A stretch of DNA of 64,000 bases from Arthrobacter burdickii (GCF_030433645.1 NZ_JAROCG010000001.1:372001-436000); one strand, 5' to 3'. Shown: positions 24,257 to 32,675, counted from the stretch's first letter. Translations and numbers: made by a program. Notes: generated from the sequence alone by a model not told the origin.

Positions 24257-25981
24257 CTAGAACTCACGCCCCAGCAGGCCGCCGACCTCAGTGTCAAGGA
24301 TGGATCGTACGATGCCGCCCTTGAACCACGGCTCCTCCAGTACGTCGGGCGGGATGTCGTTGCTGTTGATGGTGCATATGTACTGCCCACCCGTGGTTTG
24401 AACCATCTCCTGCGCGAAGCGAAGTGCGTTCGCAAGTTGGCGAGGGTCGACGCCGTCGAAGACCACCGAGTCATGCACGAGGAAGTCGGGATGTCGAGCC
24501 GAGGCAGCGCCCTCCTCAAGTAGCGTGAGGTCGAAGCAGAAGAGCTTCATTCGGTCCACTCCACTGCTTCCCGAGCCTGGGACGGTCACGGTGAACTTGT
24601 AGCCCGCGTTGTCGACCTCGACCGTGAGGGCGGCGTCCTTGCCGTACAACCGGTGCATCTTCTGGCTGAACTGAGCGCCGACGTGGTCGAGTTTCTGCCG
24701 GGAGCCCGCCAGCTGCTCGCTCGCTCCCTTGCGAAGAGTTGACTGCTGGAGTTTTAGGTCTTCGCGGGTGGTGACGAGTTCACGGGCCTGCTCGATTTGG
24801 AGATCGACTGCGGCGAGGTGCGCTTGGACAGTCGCGAGTTCGTTTCGCAGCGCATTCAGTTCGTCCAACGCGCCTCCCGCATCGAGCGTGCGGAGCGTGC
24901 CGGCGCGCTGTTCGTCGAGTCTGGAGAGTTCGGCCTTGCGGACCGCGATGCGGTCGTCGAGGCTCTCAATCTCGCTGTGCAAGAACGCTCGCCGGTTCGT
25001 GAGAAGGCTGGCGTGGAAGGCGGCAACATCTCGCATCTGTCGAACGAACCCATCTGCGAGAACGGCGCCGGCCGCCGCAAAAAGCGCCTCGACGTCGATG
25101 GCGGTAGCCGGCGCGTCGGTATCGTCGGTGAGTGATGAGGTGTAGAGGCTGCGCATGCGGCCATCGACGACTGCTTCGTCGCGGAGGACGGATATCTGCG
25201 CGGTTAGTTCGTCCGCCCGTTGCACCAGCGAGTTAGGGTCTTCCAGGATGCGGAAGCCTTCGATCCGCCCCTCCCACTCCTCGACTTCGTTGAGGAGTGC
25301 TGCCCGTTCGAGGGCAAGGTCGCTTTCGGGTCGGAGGGTAGTCACGAGGCCATCGCGCGCCGCGGCCGTAATGGTCTTGAGCTGCTGGAGCCCCTTGTCT
25401 ACGTTTGCCAGGTCGAGGACGACGGTCCAGTCGAGGTCGAGAAGGAACGCGATATGCTCACGGCTGCTGGTGGCGCTCTGCACAGCCACAATCTTCAGCG
25501 GGTCCTTCGGCGCCTCCGTACGGATGACATACGAGAGCAGCGTCCGGACCGAAATGCCGCCGGTTACCTTCTCCTCGGAAGGTTCTAGACGGAACAACCC
25601 CAGTCCCAGCAGATCCTTCCACTCCTCGACCGTAATTTGACCCTCGACCAGATATGGCGCGATGAAAGCTTTCGCGTCGCCGTTGGCCGTAATGTGCAGA
25701 TTCTTGCCGGCGGCGAGTGTGCGGGTGGCGCTAACGGTGCCGCCGAACAGCTGGAGCTCGAGGGTGAACTCCCATCCGTTGTCGGCGAGCACCTGCATCT
25801 TCTTGTCGAATGTGCCGCCGAGGATGTAGTTGAGAATCGCGAGGAGAGTCGACTTACCACGGGCGTTGCGGCTGTCCTGGTCGGTCGAGTCGGGCGCGCG
25901 CTCGGCGACGACTGCGTTGAAGCCGGGCTTGAACATAATGGGCTTGAACTCGACTTTGTTGGAACTAAGACGAAGTAGCAC
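24257..25981 (-). CDS. ABC-3C system DUF2326 ATPase
   Basis: 574 residues. An SMC/RecN-like ABC ATPase with a DUF2326 C-terminal domain. The Walker A equivalent is NARGKSTLL at 39-47. Helical coiled coil spans about 200-450 (for example SEIESLDDRIAVRKAELSRL and ELATVQAHLAAVDLQIEQAR). The C-terminal ATPase part has FLVHDSVVFDGVDPRQLANA, where the Walker-B position reads FLVHDS, and the end segment TGGQYICTINSNDIP. In ABC-three-component systems such an ATPase senses a trigger, presumably foreign DNA or its replication, and controls an effector. Its start overlaps the stop of the middle-component gene by one base. Confidence 0.88.
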   Translation of the reverse strand: MLLRLSSNKVEFKPIMFKPGFNAVVAERAPDSTDQDSRNARGKSTLLAILNYILGGTFDKKMQVLADNGWEFTLELQLFGGTVSATRTLAAGKNLHITANGDAKAFIAPYLVEGQITVEEWKDLLGLGLFRLEPSEEKVTGGISVRTLLSYVIRTEAPKDPLKIVAVQSATSSREHIAFLLDLDWTVVLDLANVDKGLQQLKTITAAARDGLVTTLRPESDLALERAALLNEVEEWEGRIEGFRILEDPNSLVQRADELTAQISVLRDEAVVDGRMRSLYTSSLTDDTDAPATAIDVEALFAAAGAVLADGFVRQMRDVAAFHASLLTNRRAFLHSEIESLDDRIAVRKAELSRLDEQRAGTLRTLDAGGALDELNALRNELATVQAHLAAVDLQIEQARELVTTREDLKLQQSTLRKGASEQLAGSRQKLDHVGAQFSQKMHRLYGKDAALTVEVDNAGYKFTVTVPGSGSSGVDRMKLFCFDLTLLEEGAASARHPDFLVHDSVVFDGVDPRQLANALRFAQEMVQTTGGQYICTINSNDIPPDVLEEPWFKGGIVRSILDTEVGGLLGREF

Positions 25982-26211
25982 TAACCGGCCCTCAGGATTC
26001 CGTCGTGGTGATTGATGGCGCCGGCTCCATACAGCAAGGTCAGCGCCGCGGCGAACGAGTCATAGGGCGAGCTCGGCGCCGCTTCTCGATACTCGACGAA
26101 CAGCTGACCAACGCTGAGACTGCGTGTGCCCATGAGCCCGAGGACGATTGCAGCCTCTCCCACGAGGGTCTTGGCTAAAGGGGTGAACTTGTCGGGGAAC
26201 AGTTCACTCAC
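25981..26211 (-). CDS. ABC-3C middle component (MC6-like)
   Basis: 76 residues. The pattern FPDKFTPLAKTLVGEAAIVL, then SVGQLFVEYR, SSPYDSFAAALTLLYGAGAI and the ending DGILRAG matches the short winged-helix-like middle component 6 of ABC-three-component systems. It is thought to link the effector to the ATPase. It overlaps the effector gene by 8 bp and the ATPase gene by 1 bp, so the three subunits are made together. Confidence 0.82.
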   Translation of the reverse strand: MSELFPDKFTPLAKTLVGEAAIVLGLMGTRSLSVGQLFVEYREAAPSSPYDSFAAALTLLYGAGAINHHDGILRAG

Positions 26212-27052
26212 GCTCGAACACCTCGCAGATTTCGAAGAGATAGGCGATTACCGCGAGGGCAGCAGCGCGCAGCTGAGGGGTGTCCTGAGGGCCCGCGTTG
26301 TCCCATGCACGCTGGACGAGGTAGTCGAACACTTCGTCGGGCTGAAGGCCGTCTGCAATCGCCGAGTAGTAGTCACTTTTGCATCGCGCGGCCAACGTCT
26401 TGCCGAAGCCGGGGTTCCAGTCGGACTGGAAGGCGATGAAGCTTGCTACGCGGTCTGCCTGCGAAAGGCCCGCGGTAATGAGCTCAACAGCGCCCGGACC
26501 GAGCTTGTTGAGCTGGATCTTCTGCTGAACGGGAAGCGCGATGTCTACTTGCACCGCCTTCAGCGGTTCTCTCGCTCCCACCAAAACCGTGCAGACCATA
26601 GACAACTCTGCGTATGTCACATCCCCAAGGCCGGCACGAACGCCGCGCGCCACCTTCGCCTCGTGCACGCGCTTGGTTTCGCGTAGGAACTCGACTGTGT
26701 GCAGTTCGAGCTGCGCGTCCACGGCGTCATGATGCGGGCCGCACAGGTAGATGAGGTTGTCCGCCGACCCCCGCTGTTGTTTGGTCATCTCCTCGTCATA
26801 CCGCGGGCCGCCGGGACTCGCCGCGCAGATGTGCGCCACCTTCCCTGTCGCCTTCGGTCGATCGCCGTTTGCGAGCGACTCGATAGTGAGGATCAACCCG
26901 CATCCGGGGTATGCGCAGGTGTTCCCGCTGCGCGACACCACGACCTTCTCCTGGGCCGGAGGCGCGGATTCGCGCGGGATGAGCTTTGACACCACCTCAG
27001 CGTATTGGAGACGAGATGCAGTTGTTCGCGTGACACTTCCTCGTGTGACCAT
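26204..27052 (-). CDS. ABC-3C effector with HNH nuclease domain
   Basis: 282 residues. An HNH/McrA-like nuclease domain lies at about 30-130. CAYPGC provides a Cys pair, KVAHICAASPGGPRYDEEMT carries the first catalytic His, and NLIYLCGPHHDAVD the last His pair. The C-terminal half (about 135-282) is the helical ABC-3C partner domain that precedes the middle component. Such effectors probably cut DNA when the ATPase is triggered. ATG 27052 is chosen because upstream codons run into the transposon end. It is the first gene of a three-gene operon reading away from the right end, about 60 bp inside it. Confidence 0.83.
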   Translation of the reverse strand: MVTRGSVTRTTASRLQYAEVVSKLIPRESAPPAQEKVVVSRSGNTCAYPGCGLILTIESLANGDRPKATGKVAHICAASPGGPRYDEEMTKQQRGSADNLIYLCGPHHDAVDAQLELHTVEFLRETKRVHEAKVARGVRAGLGDVTYAELSMVCTVLVGAREPLKAVQVDIALPVQQKIQLNKLGPGAVELITAGLSQADRVASFIAFQSDWNPGFGKTLAARCKSDYYSAIADGLQPDEVFDYLVQRAWDNAGPQDTPQLRAAALAVIAYLFEICEVFERE

Positions 27053-27114
27053 CGATCGGCCGCGAGAGCGAGGTTCAAATGCGTCGTGAGATGGGTGCGG
27101 GCGCAAGGAAGTCG

Positions 27115-27202
27115 TTCGGCGACTCCGTTGCCCGTAAGACGGTCGGTCTGCGCCCGTGCAGGCGACTTTGGGAAGTTGTGCAGACGACCTTAAGAACTGA
27201 CA
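27115..27202 (-). repeat. Right end of the tni transposon
   Basis: Read on the minus strand from 27202: TGTCAGTTCTTAAGG, then TCGTCTGCAC completing 25 bp. AAAGTCGCCTGCACGG follows (27154-27169 on the plus strand) and a third GACCG-rich repeat. The layout is the same as at 2146. AAAGT directly follows on the plus strand. Confidence 0.88.
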
Positions 27203-27207
27203 AAAGT
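27203..27207. other. Target-site duplication AAAGT (right copy)
   Basis: Identical to 13253-13257 and directly abutting the right end. Confidence 0.85.
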
Positions 27208-27388
27208 CCATATAGATGCTGACTCCTTCGATTCCCGTAAGACCCGCCCGATAAAAAGCCCGGTGAAGGTACGGCGGATTCGAGCGGTCGATGCAACGGT
27301 GAGCGTTCAGCCTAGGTGATGATCTGCTGACAGTACACACGTACTTGAGCTAGGAGCCATTTGACCCTTGGAAAAGGATGCATAGCTC

Positions 27389-27595
27389 CTACATGCCCAT
27401 GCCCCTCAAGATCGTCGCAGTGATGATGGTAACGAAGAGAATGACGAAGACGACAACTAAGCTGCGTTTCCACCTAGGGGATTCGAAAGCGCTAACGTTA
27501 GTGTCTCGATTACGTGACCTGAATACGATAGATAGGACTAGGTACACGGTAAGAACGGCCGCGCCGATCCAGAAGAAGAGCGTCGAGAGATCCAT
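27389..27595 (-). CDS. Small two-helix membrane protein
   Basis: 68 residues. Helix one is LFFWIGAAVLTVYLVLSIVF. A basic loop (RSRNRDTNV, SPRWKRS) follows, then helix two, LVVVFVILFVTIITATIL. No family is recognised. It lies between the transposon and the IS30 element. Confidence 0.6.
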   Translation of the reverse strand: MDLSTLFFWIGAAVLTVYLVLSIVFRSRNRDTNVSAFESPRWKRSLVVVFVILFVTIITATILRGMGM

Positions 27596-27684
27596 AGGTT
27601 TCCTGTCCTCAGCTTGGTGCAGTCACCCTGAGACTAGCTTGCATACTCGTCTCCAGAACTCAGAGGGACGCGGTCAGCTTTCAA

Positions 27685-29523
27685 GTAGCCGGAATCTTGT
27701 CCGCGACTAGTCGGCTGCTTGGTTGTGCATCACTCGCTGACTCTCGTGGTTACCCGTCTCTCCGCATGGAAATTTGCTACTGGTGTGAGATAGCCCAGGC
27801 TCTTGCGCGGTCTGGTGTTCAGTTCCCCGCAAACCTCTCTAACGTGATCGTCGGAATGGATTGAGAGGTCTGTGCCCTTGGGGAAGTATTGACGGGCCAA
27901 CCCGTTGAAGTTCTCGTTGGCGCCCCGTTGCCATGGGCTGGAACGTTCGGCGAAAAAGATGCGCACCCCTGTCGCGGCGGCTAGTTCCTGGTGTCGAGCC
28001 ATCTCTACGCCCTGGTCCCAAGTGATGGTTCGTTTCAGATGGGCTGGTATGTCTGAAAACGCGGTGATGATGGCCTGGTTTGTCAGTGCTGCTGTATGTC
28101 CGTGTGGGAGATTGATGATGATCCCGTAGTGGGTTTTCCTCTCACGCAAGGTCACCATGGCTGATACGGAACCGGCCCCGACGATGAGGTCGCCTTCCCA
28201 ATGGCCTGCCTCGGTTCTGGCCTCGACTACCGCTGGTCTTTCGCTGATCATGGTCATGTTCTTCACTACCGGTCCGTGGCCCGGGCCGGTTCTCCATCGG
28301 TGTTTGCGGATCTTTCGTCCCGTGCGCAGCCGTGGTTTGCCGTCTGATCTGAGCCCGCCGTCATCGTGAAACAGCAGGGCCTGATAGATGGTCTCAGGAC
28401 ACAGGCGCAGTCCCGGCTCGGCGGGAAAGGATTGTGCCAGCCACCCGCAGATTTGCTCTGGTGACCAGCGACTAGCCAGTTTGGCCTGCACCAGTGAGCG
28501 CAAGCGCTGGCTTGCCCGTAGCTTGCGTTCCCGCGGCCGGCGGCGCTGCTGGCGGGCATCATGATCAGCGACGCGAGGCAGATACCGGCCCTTACTGTCA
28601 CGGTGCCGGTCGAGCTCACGTTTGATGGTCGACGCGTGTCTACCCAGCTCACGGCCGATGGCCCGAAGCGAGCATCCCAGGCGGAGCAGGTCCGCCATCT
28701 GCAGTCTCTCCCGCAGACATAGATACCGTCCCGAGGCAGGCTTCCTGCTTACACGTGGTCGGGCTGCTCTCTGATTCCGATACCTTGTACCGATCATGTT
28801 GCTCACGCCCAATATCCTGCAAGCTGCAGCGTTGGAAGCACCAGAGCCCACCAACTCCCAGTAGCGCGCCTCCCGTAGAGCGCGTCGTTTCTGCGCTGGC
28901 GACAACGGTGCTGCTACCCGTTCGGCGATAAGCCTGGCTGCACGTATCGCGTCCCTGTCGAGCTGCTCCACCCGAGCTTTCTCGCCCCCAATTTCCTTCT
29001 TGTTTTGAGCCTCCCACCTAGACGCGGTAGCGGAAGACAACCGCAGATCCTTCATCACCTGTCCCAGCGCAAGGAGTCGCCGTTGCTTCACGAACCGCCG
29101 GTAGACCCATCGATACACAGTCGTATGCTGCAGCCCTACTGAGGCCCCAGCCGCCTTGATACTTATGCCGGTCGCATAGGAAGCCCAGAACGCTTCCTCC
29201 ACCGTTTGGTCTAGTTGCAGGTGATGGCGTTCGTCATGGGTAAGGAACCATTGATTCCACTCCTCCGCATTGCTCGAGGTGAATCCAAGCTCAACCTGAG
29301 CCTGAACGTGGTCGAGGCCTTCGGTGCGGAATCGGAGGTATTGGTCGCGCAACCACCGGTATCCGACCCCTTTGTTGATCCCAACTGCGCGGGCTGAAGG
29401 TTTGAGACCCCTGCCCTCCCGAATAAGGGCGAGAAACCTGACGCCCGTAGGCGAGGTGAACTGTTGATACATCGAAGAAACTCCCTAAATGGGTGTTGCT
29501 TCGACCAACAGAATCTGGGCTAC
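27685..29523. mobile_element. IS30-family insertion sequence
   Basis: About 1.84 kb around one transposase gene. Candidate terminal repeats begin GTAGCC..GATTCT/GAATCT on both sides (27685 and, inverted, 29523). They match imperfectly and no clear direct repeat flanks them, so the boundaries are approximate. Confidence 0.6.
27730..29472 (-). CDS. IS30-family transposase with long N-terminal region
   Basis: 580 residues. The C-terminal 240 residues are the IS30 DDE domain. The segment HWEGDLIVGAGSVSAMVTLR carries the first Asp, TITWDQGVEMARH the second, and SPWQRGANENFNGLARQYFP the Glu. An IS30-type HTH precedes it (LRLGCSLRAIGRELGRHAST, then IKRELDRH), about residues 255-290. The first 230 residues hold additional HTH-like segments not found in the short IS30 proteins of about 380 residues. 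All catalytic motifs are intact and the frame is unbroken, so the element may be active. Confidence 0.93.
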   Translation of the reverse strand: MYQQFTSPTGVRFLALIREGRGLKPSARAVGINKGVGYRWLRDQYLRFRTEGLDHVQAQVELGFTSSNAEEWNQWFLTHDERHHLQLDQTVEEAFWASYATGISIKAAGASVGLQHTTVYRWVYRRFVKQRRLLALGQVMKDLRLSSATASRWEAQNKKEIGGEKARVEQLDRDAIRAARLIAERVAAPLSPAQKRRALREARYWELVGSGASNAAACRILGVSNMIGTRYRNQRAARPRVSRKPASGRYLCLRERLQMADLLRLGCSLRAIGRELGRHASTIKRELDRHRDSKGRYLPRVADHDARQQRRRPRERKLRASQRLRSLVQAKLASRWSPEQICGWLAQSFPAEPGLRLCPETIYQALLFHDDGGLRSDGKPRLRTGRKIRKHRWRTGPGHGPVVKNMTMISERPAVVEARTEAGHWEGDLIVGAGSVSAMVTLRERKTHYGIIINLPHGHTAALTNQAIITAFSDIPAHLKRTITWDQGVEMARHQELAAATGVRIFFAERSSPWQRGANENFNGLARQYFPKGTDLSIHSDDHVREVCGELNTRPRKSLGYLTPVANFHAERRVTTRVSE

Positions 29524-29736
29524 CTTAAGTGGCACTGGCCAAAACCCTCCGTTTTCCGCCAGTACGCCAAGGAACTGTGGATTTCAGGGTTATGTAGCCG
29601 TCCTTTCGCACCGCTATGTGGCGTTTCGAACGAGCTTAGTTGCGCCGAGCCCGCCCTGTGCGCAGCAAAGGATGCGTGGCTCGGCGGCAGCTCAATCGGT
29701 ATACGCTGTGGATGTTGCCGACCGAAGGAATCCCCC

Positions 29737-29907
29737 GTGTCTTCCCACAACGAGCACTCCTCTCAGGAGCACATTCCCCGCCCGGATGAGCCGACCGTCC
29801 CAGAGCTCGAGGTTAACGAGACCATCGCGCCGCGTCCGGAGGAAGAGATCGCCGACGTCCTGCGGGCGAAACCTGACGTCGAAGACCACAGCCAGCATCT
29901 CGAGTGA
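29737..29907 (+). CDS. Possible tiny acidic protein
   Basis: 56 residues from GTG 29737, with AAGGA six bases upstream. The sequence VSSHNEHSSQEHIPRPDEPT continues into ELEVNETIAPRPEEEIADVL and ends acidic. It contains no membrane segment or Cys. Composition and the ribosome-binding site support a gene; the location between IS remnants argues for caution. No family is recognised. It could equally be a fragment of a larger decayed gene. Confidence 0.35.
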   Translation: MSSHNEHSSQEHIPRPDEPTVPELEVNETIAPRPEEEIADVLRAKPDVEDHSQHLE

Positions 29908-30167
29908 CAACACTCGGGCCTCGGGTGCGAAAGTGACCCGGGTTGAGGCGTCGCGTCCCTTCAGTAATGTTCCGACTTGCCAAGGGGGTTCCCAGCGGCA
30001 CTGGCTTAGCCTCAATCCGCCCTTGACGGGTTGGGTCTTCGCCGAGTCACCCATACGTCGTCGGCAACGGATCGGGAGGACGCAACTGCTTTGCGGATCC
30101 ATGCCGTCGTCTCCGCGGTGCGGACTGCACGCCCACTGCCCGTAAGACGGATGGCGGTCTCAACCGG

Positions 30168-30362
30168 TCAATGCACCACCTGTGATTCTGAGGGTGTCGC
30201 GGGCTGGTTCGAGGTGGTGAGGAGGGCTGGGTAAAGGTCGTTTGAGCTAGCCCATTTCAGGACCTGCCGGGGCCGATCGTTGATGAGATTCGCGATGTCG
30301 TCCAGGTCTGTGGCGGTGAACCGTCGAAGGTCGGAGCCCTTCGTGAGGTACTGGCGCAGCAT
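30168..30362 (-). pseudogene. C-terminal remnant of an IS30-family transposase
   Basis: 64 residues: LRQYLTKGSDLRRFTATDLD, then IANLINDRPRQVLKWASSND. This corresponds to the last segment of IS30 transposases (compare ARQYFPKGTDLSIHSDDHVR in the intact copy at 27730). The rest of the gene, including the DDE residues, is missing. It differs enough from the intact copy to be a separate, older insertion. Confidence 0.8.
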
Positions 30363-30388
30363 TGGAGTGATCCCCGAATGTTGGACTC

Positions 30389-30700
30389 CTAATTGAACGT
30401 TACGCGGTGGCGGGCGAGGTATTCATCGGGGCTGAGGTAGCTGAGTCTTTCTTGGATGCGGGTGCTGTTCCACCACTGCAGGTACTCGTTCAGCCAGGTA
30501 TGGAAGTCCTCGATGGTGTCTGGTTGCTGAATCCGGAACCATTCCTCTTTGAGGTGGCTGAAAACCCTTCCATGGAGGCGTTATCCAGCCAGGTGCCCTT
30601 GCGGGACATTGATTCGGTCAGCCCGGCATCGCGGAGCGTTTTCTGCCAGAGCAGATGCCGGTATTGGAACCCCTGGCATACGACAGCATCACATCACGCC
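30389..30700 (-). pseudogene. Frameshifted remnant of an IS3-family transposase
   Basis: Minus-strand translation gives QGFQYRHLLWQKTLRDAGLT, then SMSRKGTWLDNASMEGF. After a shift of frame near 30570 it continues SHLKEEWFRIQQPDTIEDFH and ends LSYLSPDEYLARHRVTFN. These are the end of the integrase core of IS3-group transposases, including the Asn-Ala-Ser-Met-Glu active-site segment. The N-terminal half is absent. The frameshift and truncation show a dead copy. Confidence 0.85.
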
Positions 30701-30932
30701 ACTATTGCTCCTTCTATTTTTTTGCTACCCTTTTTCCACGGCAAGAGCACCAAGCTATGAAATGAAAGTATTTGTCACAGAACAATTATCATCGCTATCC
30801 ATGCAAAGGATCAACGTGGCAGTCATTTAGATCCACATGGATGCCGACTCGCCCCCGCGACCGGCTGGGTCCCGATAAGTGGAAAGCTATACTGAAAACG
30901 TCGATGAGACACCCTCCCTATGTCTTCCTCAT

Positions 30933-32675
30933 CTAGTCTTTACGCAAAAGCCCTGATATCCCGGACAAAAGAAGGGCTACGAGCACCCAAGAAAAGCCCT
31001 TGACGGCGGCCAACAGAATTGAGATCCATATACTTTCTGTCACCCGCCACGCGCTGGACTGCCCGGTAGATACGGCCGGGACAGCAGCATCTAAAGCAAA
31101 GAGGGCGGGGGTAAAAGCGGGATAACTGAGTGGGCGTTGCGTTGAACCCGTCGTCTGAATCTGCTCCTTTTGGTTATTGCTATCCGTCACGATAGTTGTT
31201 GTTGCGCTGGGCAGCGTGGGCGTGAAAGCTGAGGAGAATATCGAGCACACGATGAAGACAATTAGCCAAAGCGCTGCCATCCATGGCACAACGAGCGCAG
31301 GGTAGTACCCATAGCCCACCACCCATCCATAAGCCTTTCGGACGACTTTGGATGTTGCCGGTGCAACCTTGGTGGTTCGCTTGGCTGCCTGGTATCGCAA
31401 CCAGCGGCCGTCTTCAGGTTGTCCCACCTGTTCGTAAGTTTTTGCGAACTCTCGCCAAGGCTGAGCAACAAATTTCCGCTGGTTGCCGGTATCTGGTACT
31501 CGGCCAATAGTGTCCAGCCACTCGCAGGCCGTCTTACGATCGCGCAGCAGAAAACCGTAGATCGCTCCTAAAGCTAGACCCTCTGCCGATGCCAGAGATG
31601 GAAGCCCGACCTTCGGCCGATCCTTGTCTACTCGCAGAATTTGAATTATAGCGAAGGCCAGAGTTAGTGAACCATCTGGAATTAGCAGCTCATCTAGAAT
31701 AAGAGTGTCGATGGTGGTCCTGTCGAGGCGAAGGGCGTGTCCGCTGGAAGCAAAAAGTGTTGCCCCCTGCAGAGCGAACTGGCCACCACAGACCATTCCC
31801 AAAGCTCGGAACTGCCCAATGACGTTAAGATGACTCAGGTAAACGCTACGATCAATAATAGCTCCATCGAAACTAATGGCATCTCCAATAAGATTGAATA
31901 TTCTTGCACCGACTAGGGAGATGTTTCTTGCGCGTACACCTTGTGCAAAAATTTGTCCAACTACGCGAACACCGTCCAAAGTGAGGTTTTCGACAACGGC
32001 CTCAGTGAGGTGAAGGGCGATTCCCTGAGTATTAGCAAGGTTTGCGCCCGTTAGATCGAGATCACCACTAACGTGTAAGCCTCTGGCACTCACCTTCCCG
32101 GTTCCTTCAAGGTTGTTCAGAATCGCATTTCCGTCAACGACTGCGCGGTCGAGGTCGAGCGCTTCACCGTCGGAGTTGGAAATGCTTGCGCCATAGAGAG
32201 AGAGGGTCCCAGTACGTAGACTACTTAACCAACATCCACCTTCGCATAAGGCGTCCTCCAAATAAAGACCGCCTTTTATTGTGGTTGATGAAACGGACAA
32301 CCCTGGAAGTATCGAATTGTTGAAGCTCAATTCGATTAATGACGCATTATCAAATATGGGAGCGTCCTCGAAGGAGCATCGATCAAACTCAATTCGGCAA
32401 GGTAGTGTCGCATAACTGAAGTCAATTCTTCCTGTAATGAAAGCACCGCGAATTCTGAGGCCTTGGGGATCAACAGACACTTCTGGGGTAAATAGCACAT
32501 CTCGTATGAGGGTCGCTGAAAGCCTACGATGAACTCTCCAGCTCGAGGGATCGCCTGAGAGAACGTCATCATTGCTCACCCCTGGAGCAAAGTTTATGAT
32601 CTCCCCTGAAGCCAAGGCCTTGAGCAGTCGGTCCTTAATCTTCACTGAATTTGCAGTCATGGTTTTGTCTAGCAT
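30933..32675 (-). CDS. Repeat-containing membrane protein of unknown function
   Basis: 580 residues, encoded by DNA clearly richer in A and T than its surroundings. Residues about 60-340 form a right-handed, pentapeptide-like series of short beta repeats (SARGLHVSGDLDLTGANLAN, HLTEAVVENLTLDGVRVVG, ARNISLVGARIFNLIGDAIS). A soluble segment (about 345-430) follows. The C-terminus has two or three transmembrane helices (ALVVPWMAALWLIVFIVCSI and ISILLAAVKGFSWVLVALLL). Proteins of this layout occur sporadically in actinomycetes, sometimes called membrane-associated oxidoreductases without evidence. Probably acquired by transfer, judging by base composition. Confidence 0.75.
   Translation of the reverse strand: MLDKTMTANSVKIKDRLLKALASGEIINFAPGVSNDDVLSGDPSSWRVHRRLSATLIRDVLFTPEVSVDPQGLRIRGAFITGRIDFSYATLPCRIEFDRCSFEDAPIFDNASLIELSFNNSILPGLSVSSTTIKGGLYLEDALCEGGCWLSSLRTGTLSLYGASISNSDGEALDLDRAVVDGNAILNNLEGTGKVSARGLHVSGDLDLTGANLANTQGIALHLTEAVVENLTLDGVRVVGQIFAQGVRARNISLVGARIFNLIGDAISFDGAIIDRSVYLSHLNVIGQFRALGMVCGGQFALQGATLFASSGHALRLDRTTIDTLILDELLIPDGSLTLAFAIIQILRVDKDRPKVGLPSLASAEGLALGAIYGFLLRDRKTACEWLDTIGRVPDTGNQRKFVAQPWREFAKTYEQVGQPEDGRWLRYQAAKRTTKVAPATSKVVRKAYGWVVGYGYYPALVVPWMAALWLIVFIVCSIFSSAFTPTLPSATTTIVTDSNNQKEQIQTTGSTQRPLSYPAFTPALFALDAAVPAVSTGQSSAWRVTESIWISILLAAVKGFSWVLVALLLSGISGLLRKD

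Larger units (their letters stand above)
13258..27202. mobile_element. Tn402/Tn5053-like transposon carrying an ABC-3C system
   Basis: A 13,945-bp element bounded by inverted ends that both start TGTCA and end the first 25 bp with GTCGTCTGCAC (20 of 25 positions identical), flanked by direct AAAGT repeats. It carries the full tni set: resolvase, TniQ, TniB and TniA, all on the minus strand in the order tniA-tniB-tniQ-tniR. Beyond tniA lie about 9 kb of cargo: sigma modules, tiny proteins, a DinB-like protein and an ABC-three-component system next to the right end. In classical members tniA lies beside one end. Here the cargo separates tniA from the right end and no end was found directly upstream of tniA. 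Confidence 0.85.

Noticed and set aside
2146..27202. A single 25-kb transposon from the solitary end at 2146 to the end at 27202.
   Set aside because: The outer flanks differ (GTGCA versus AAAGT), while the 13258/27202 pair has matching AAAGT flanks.
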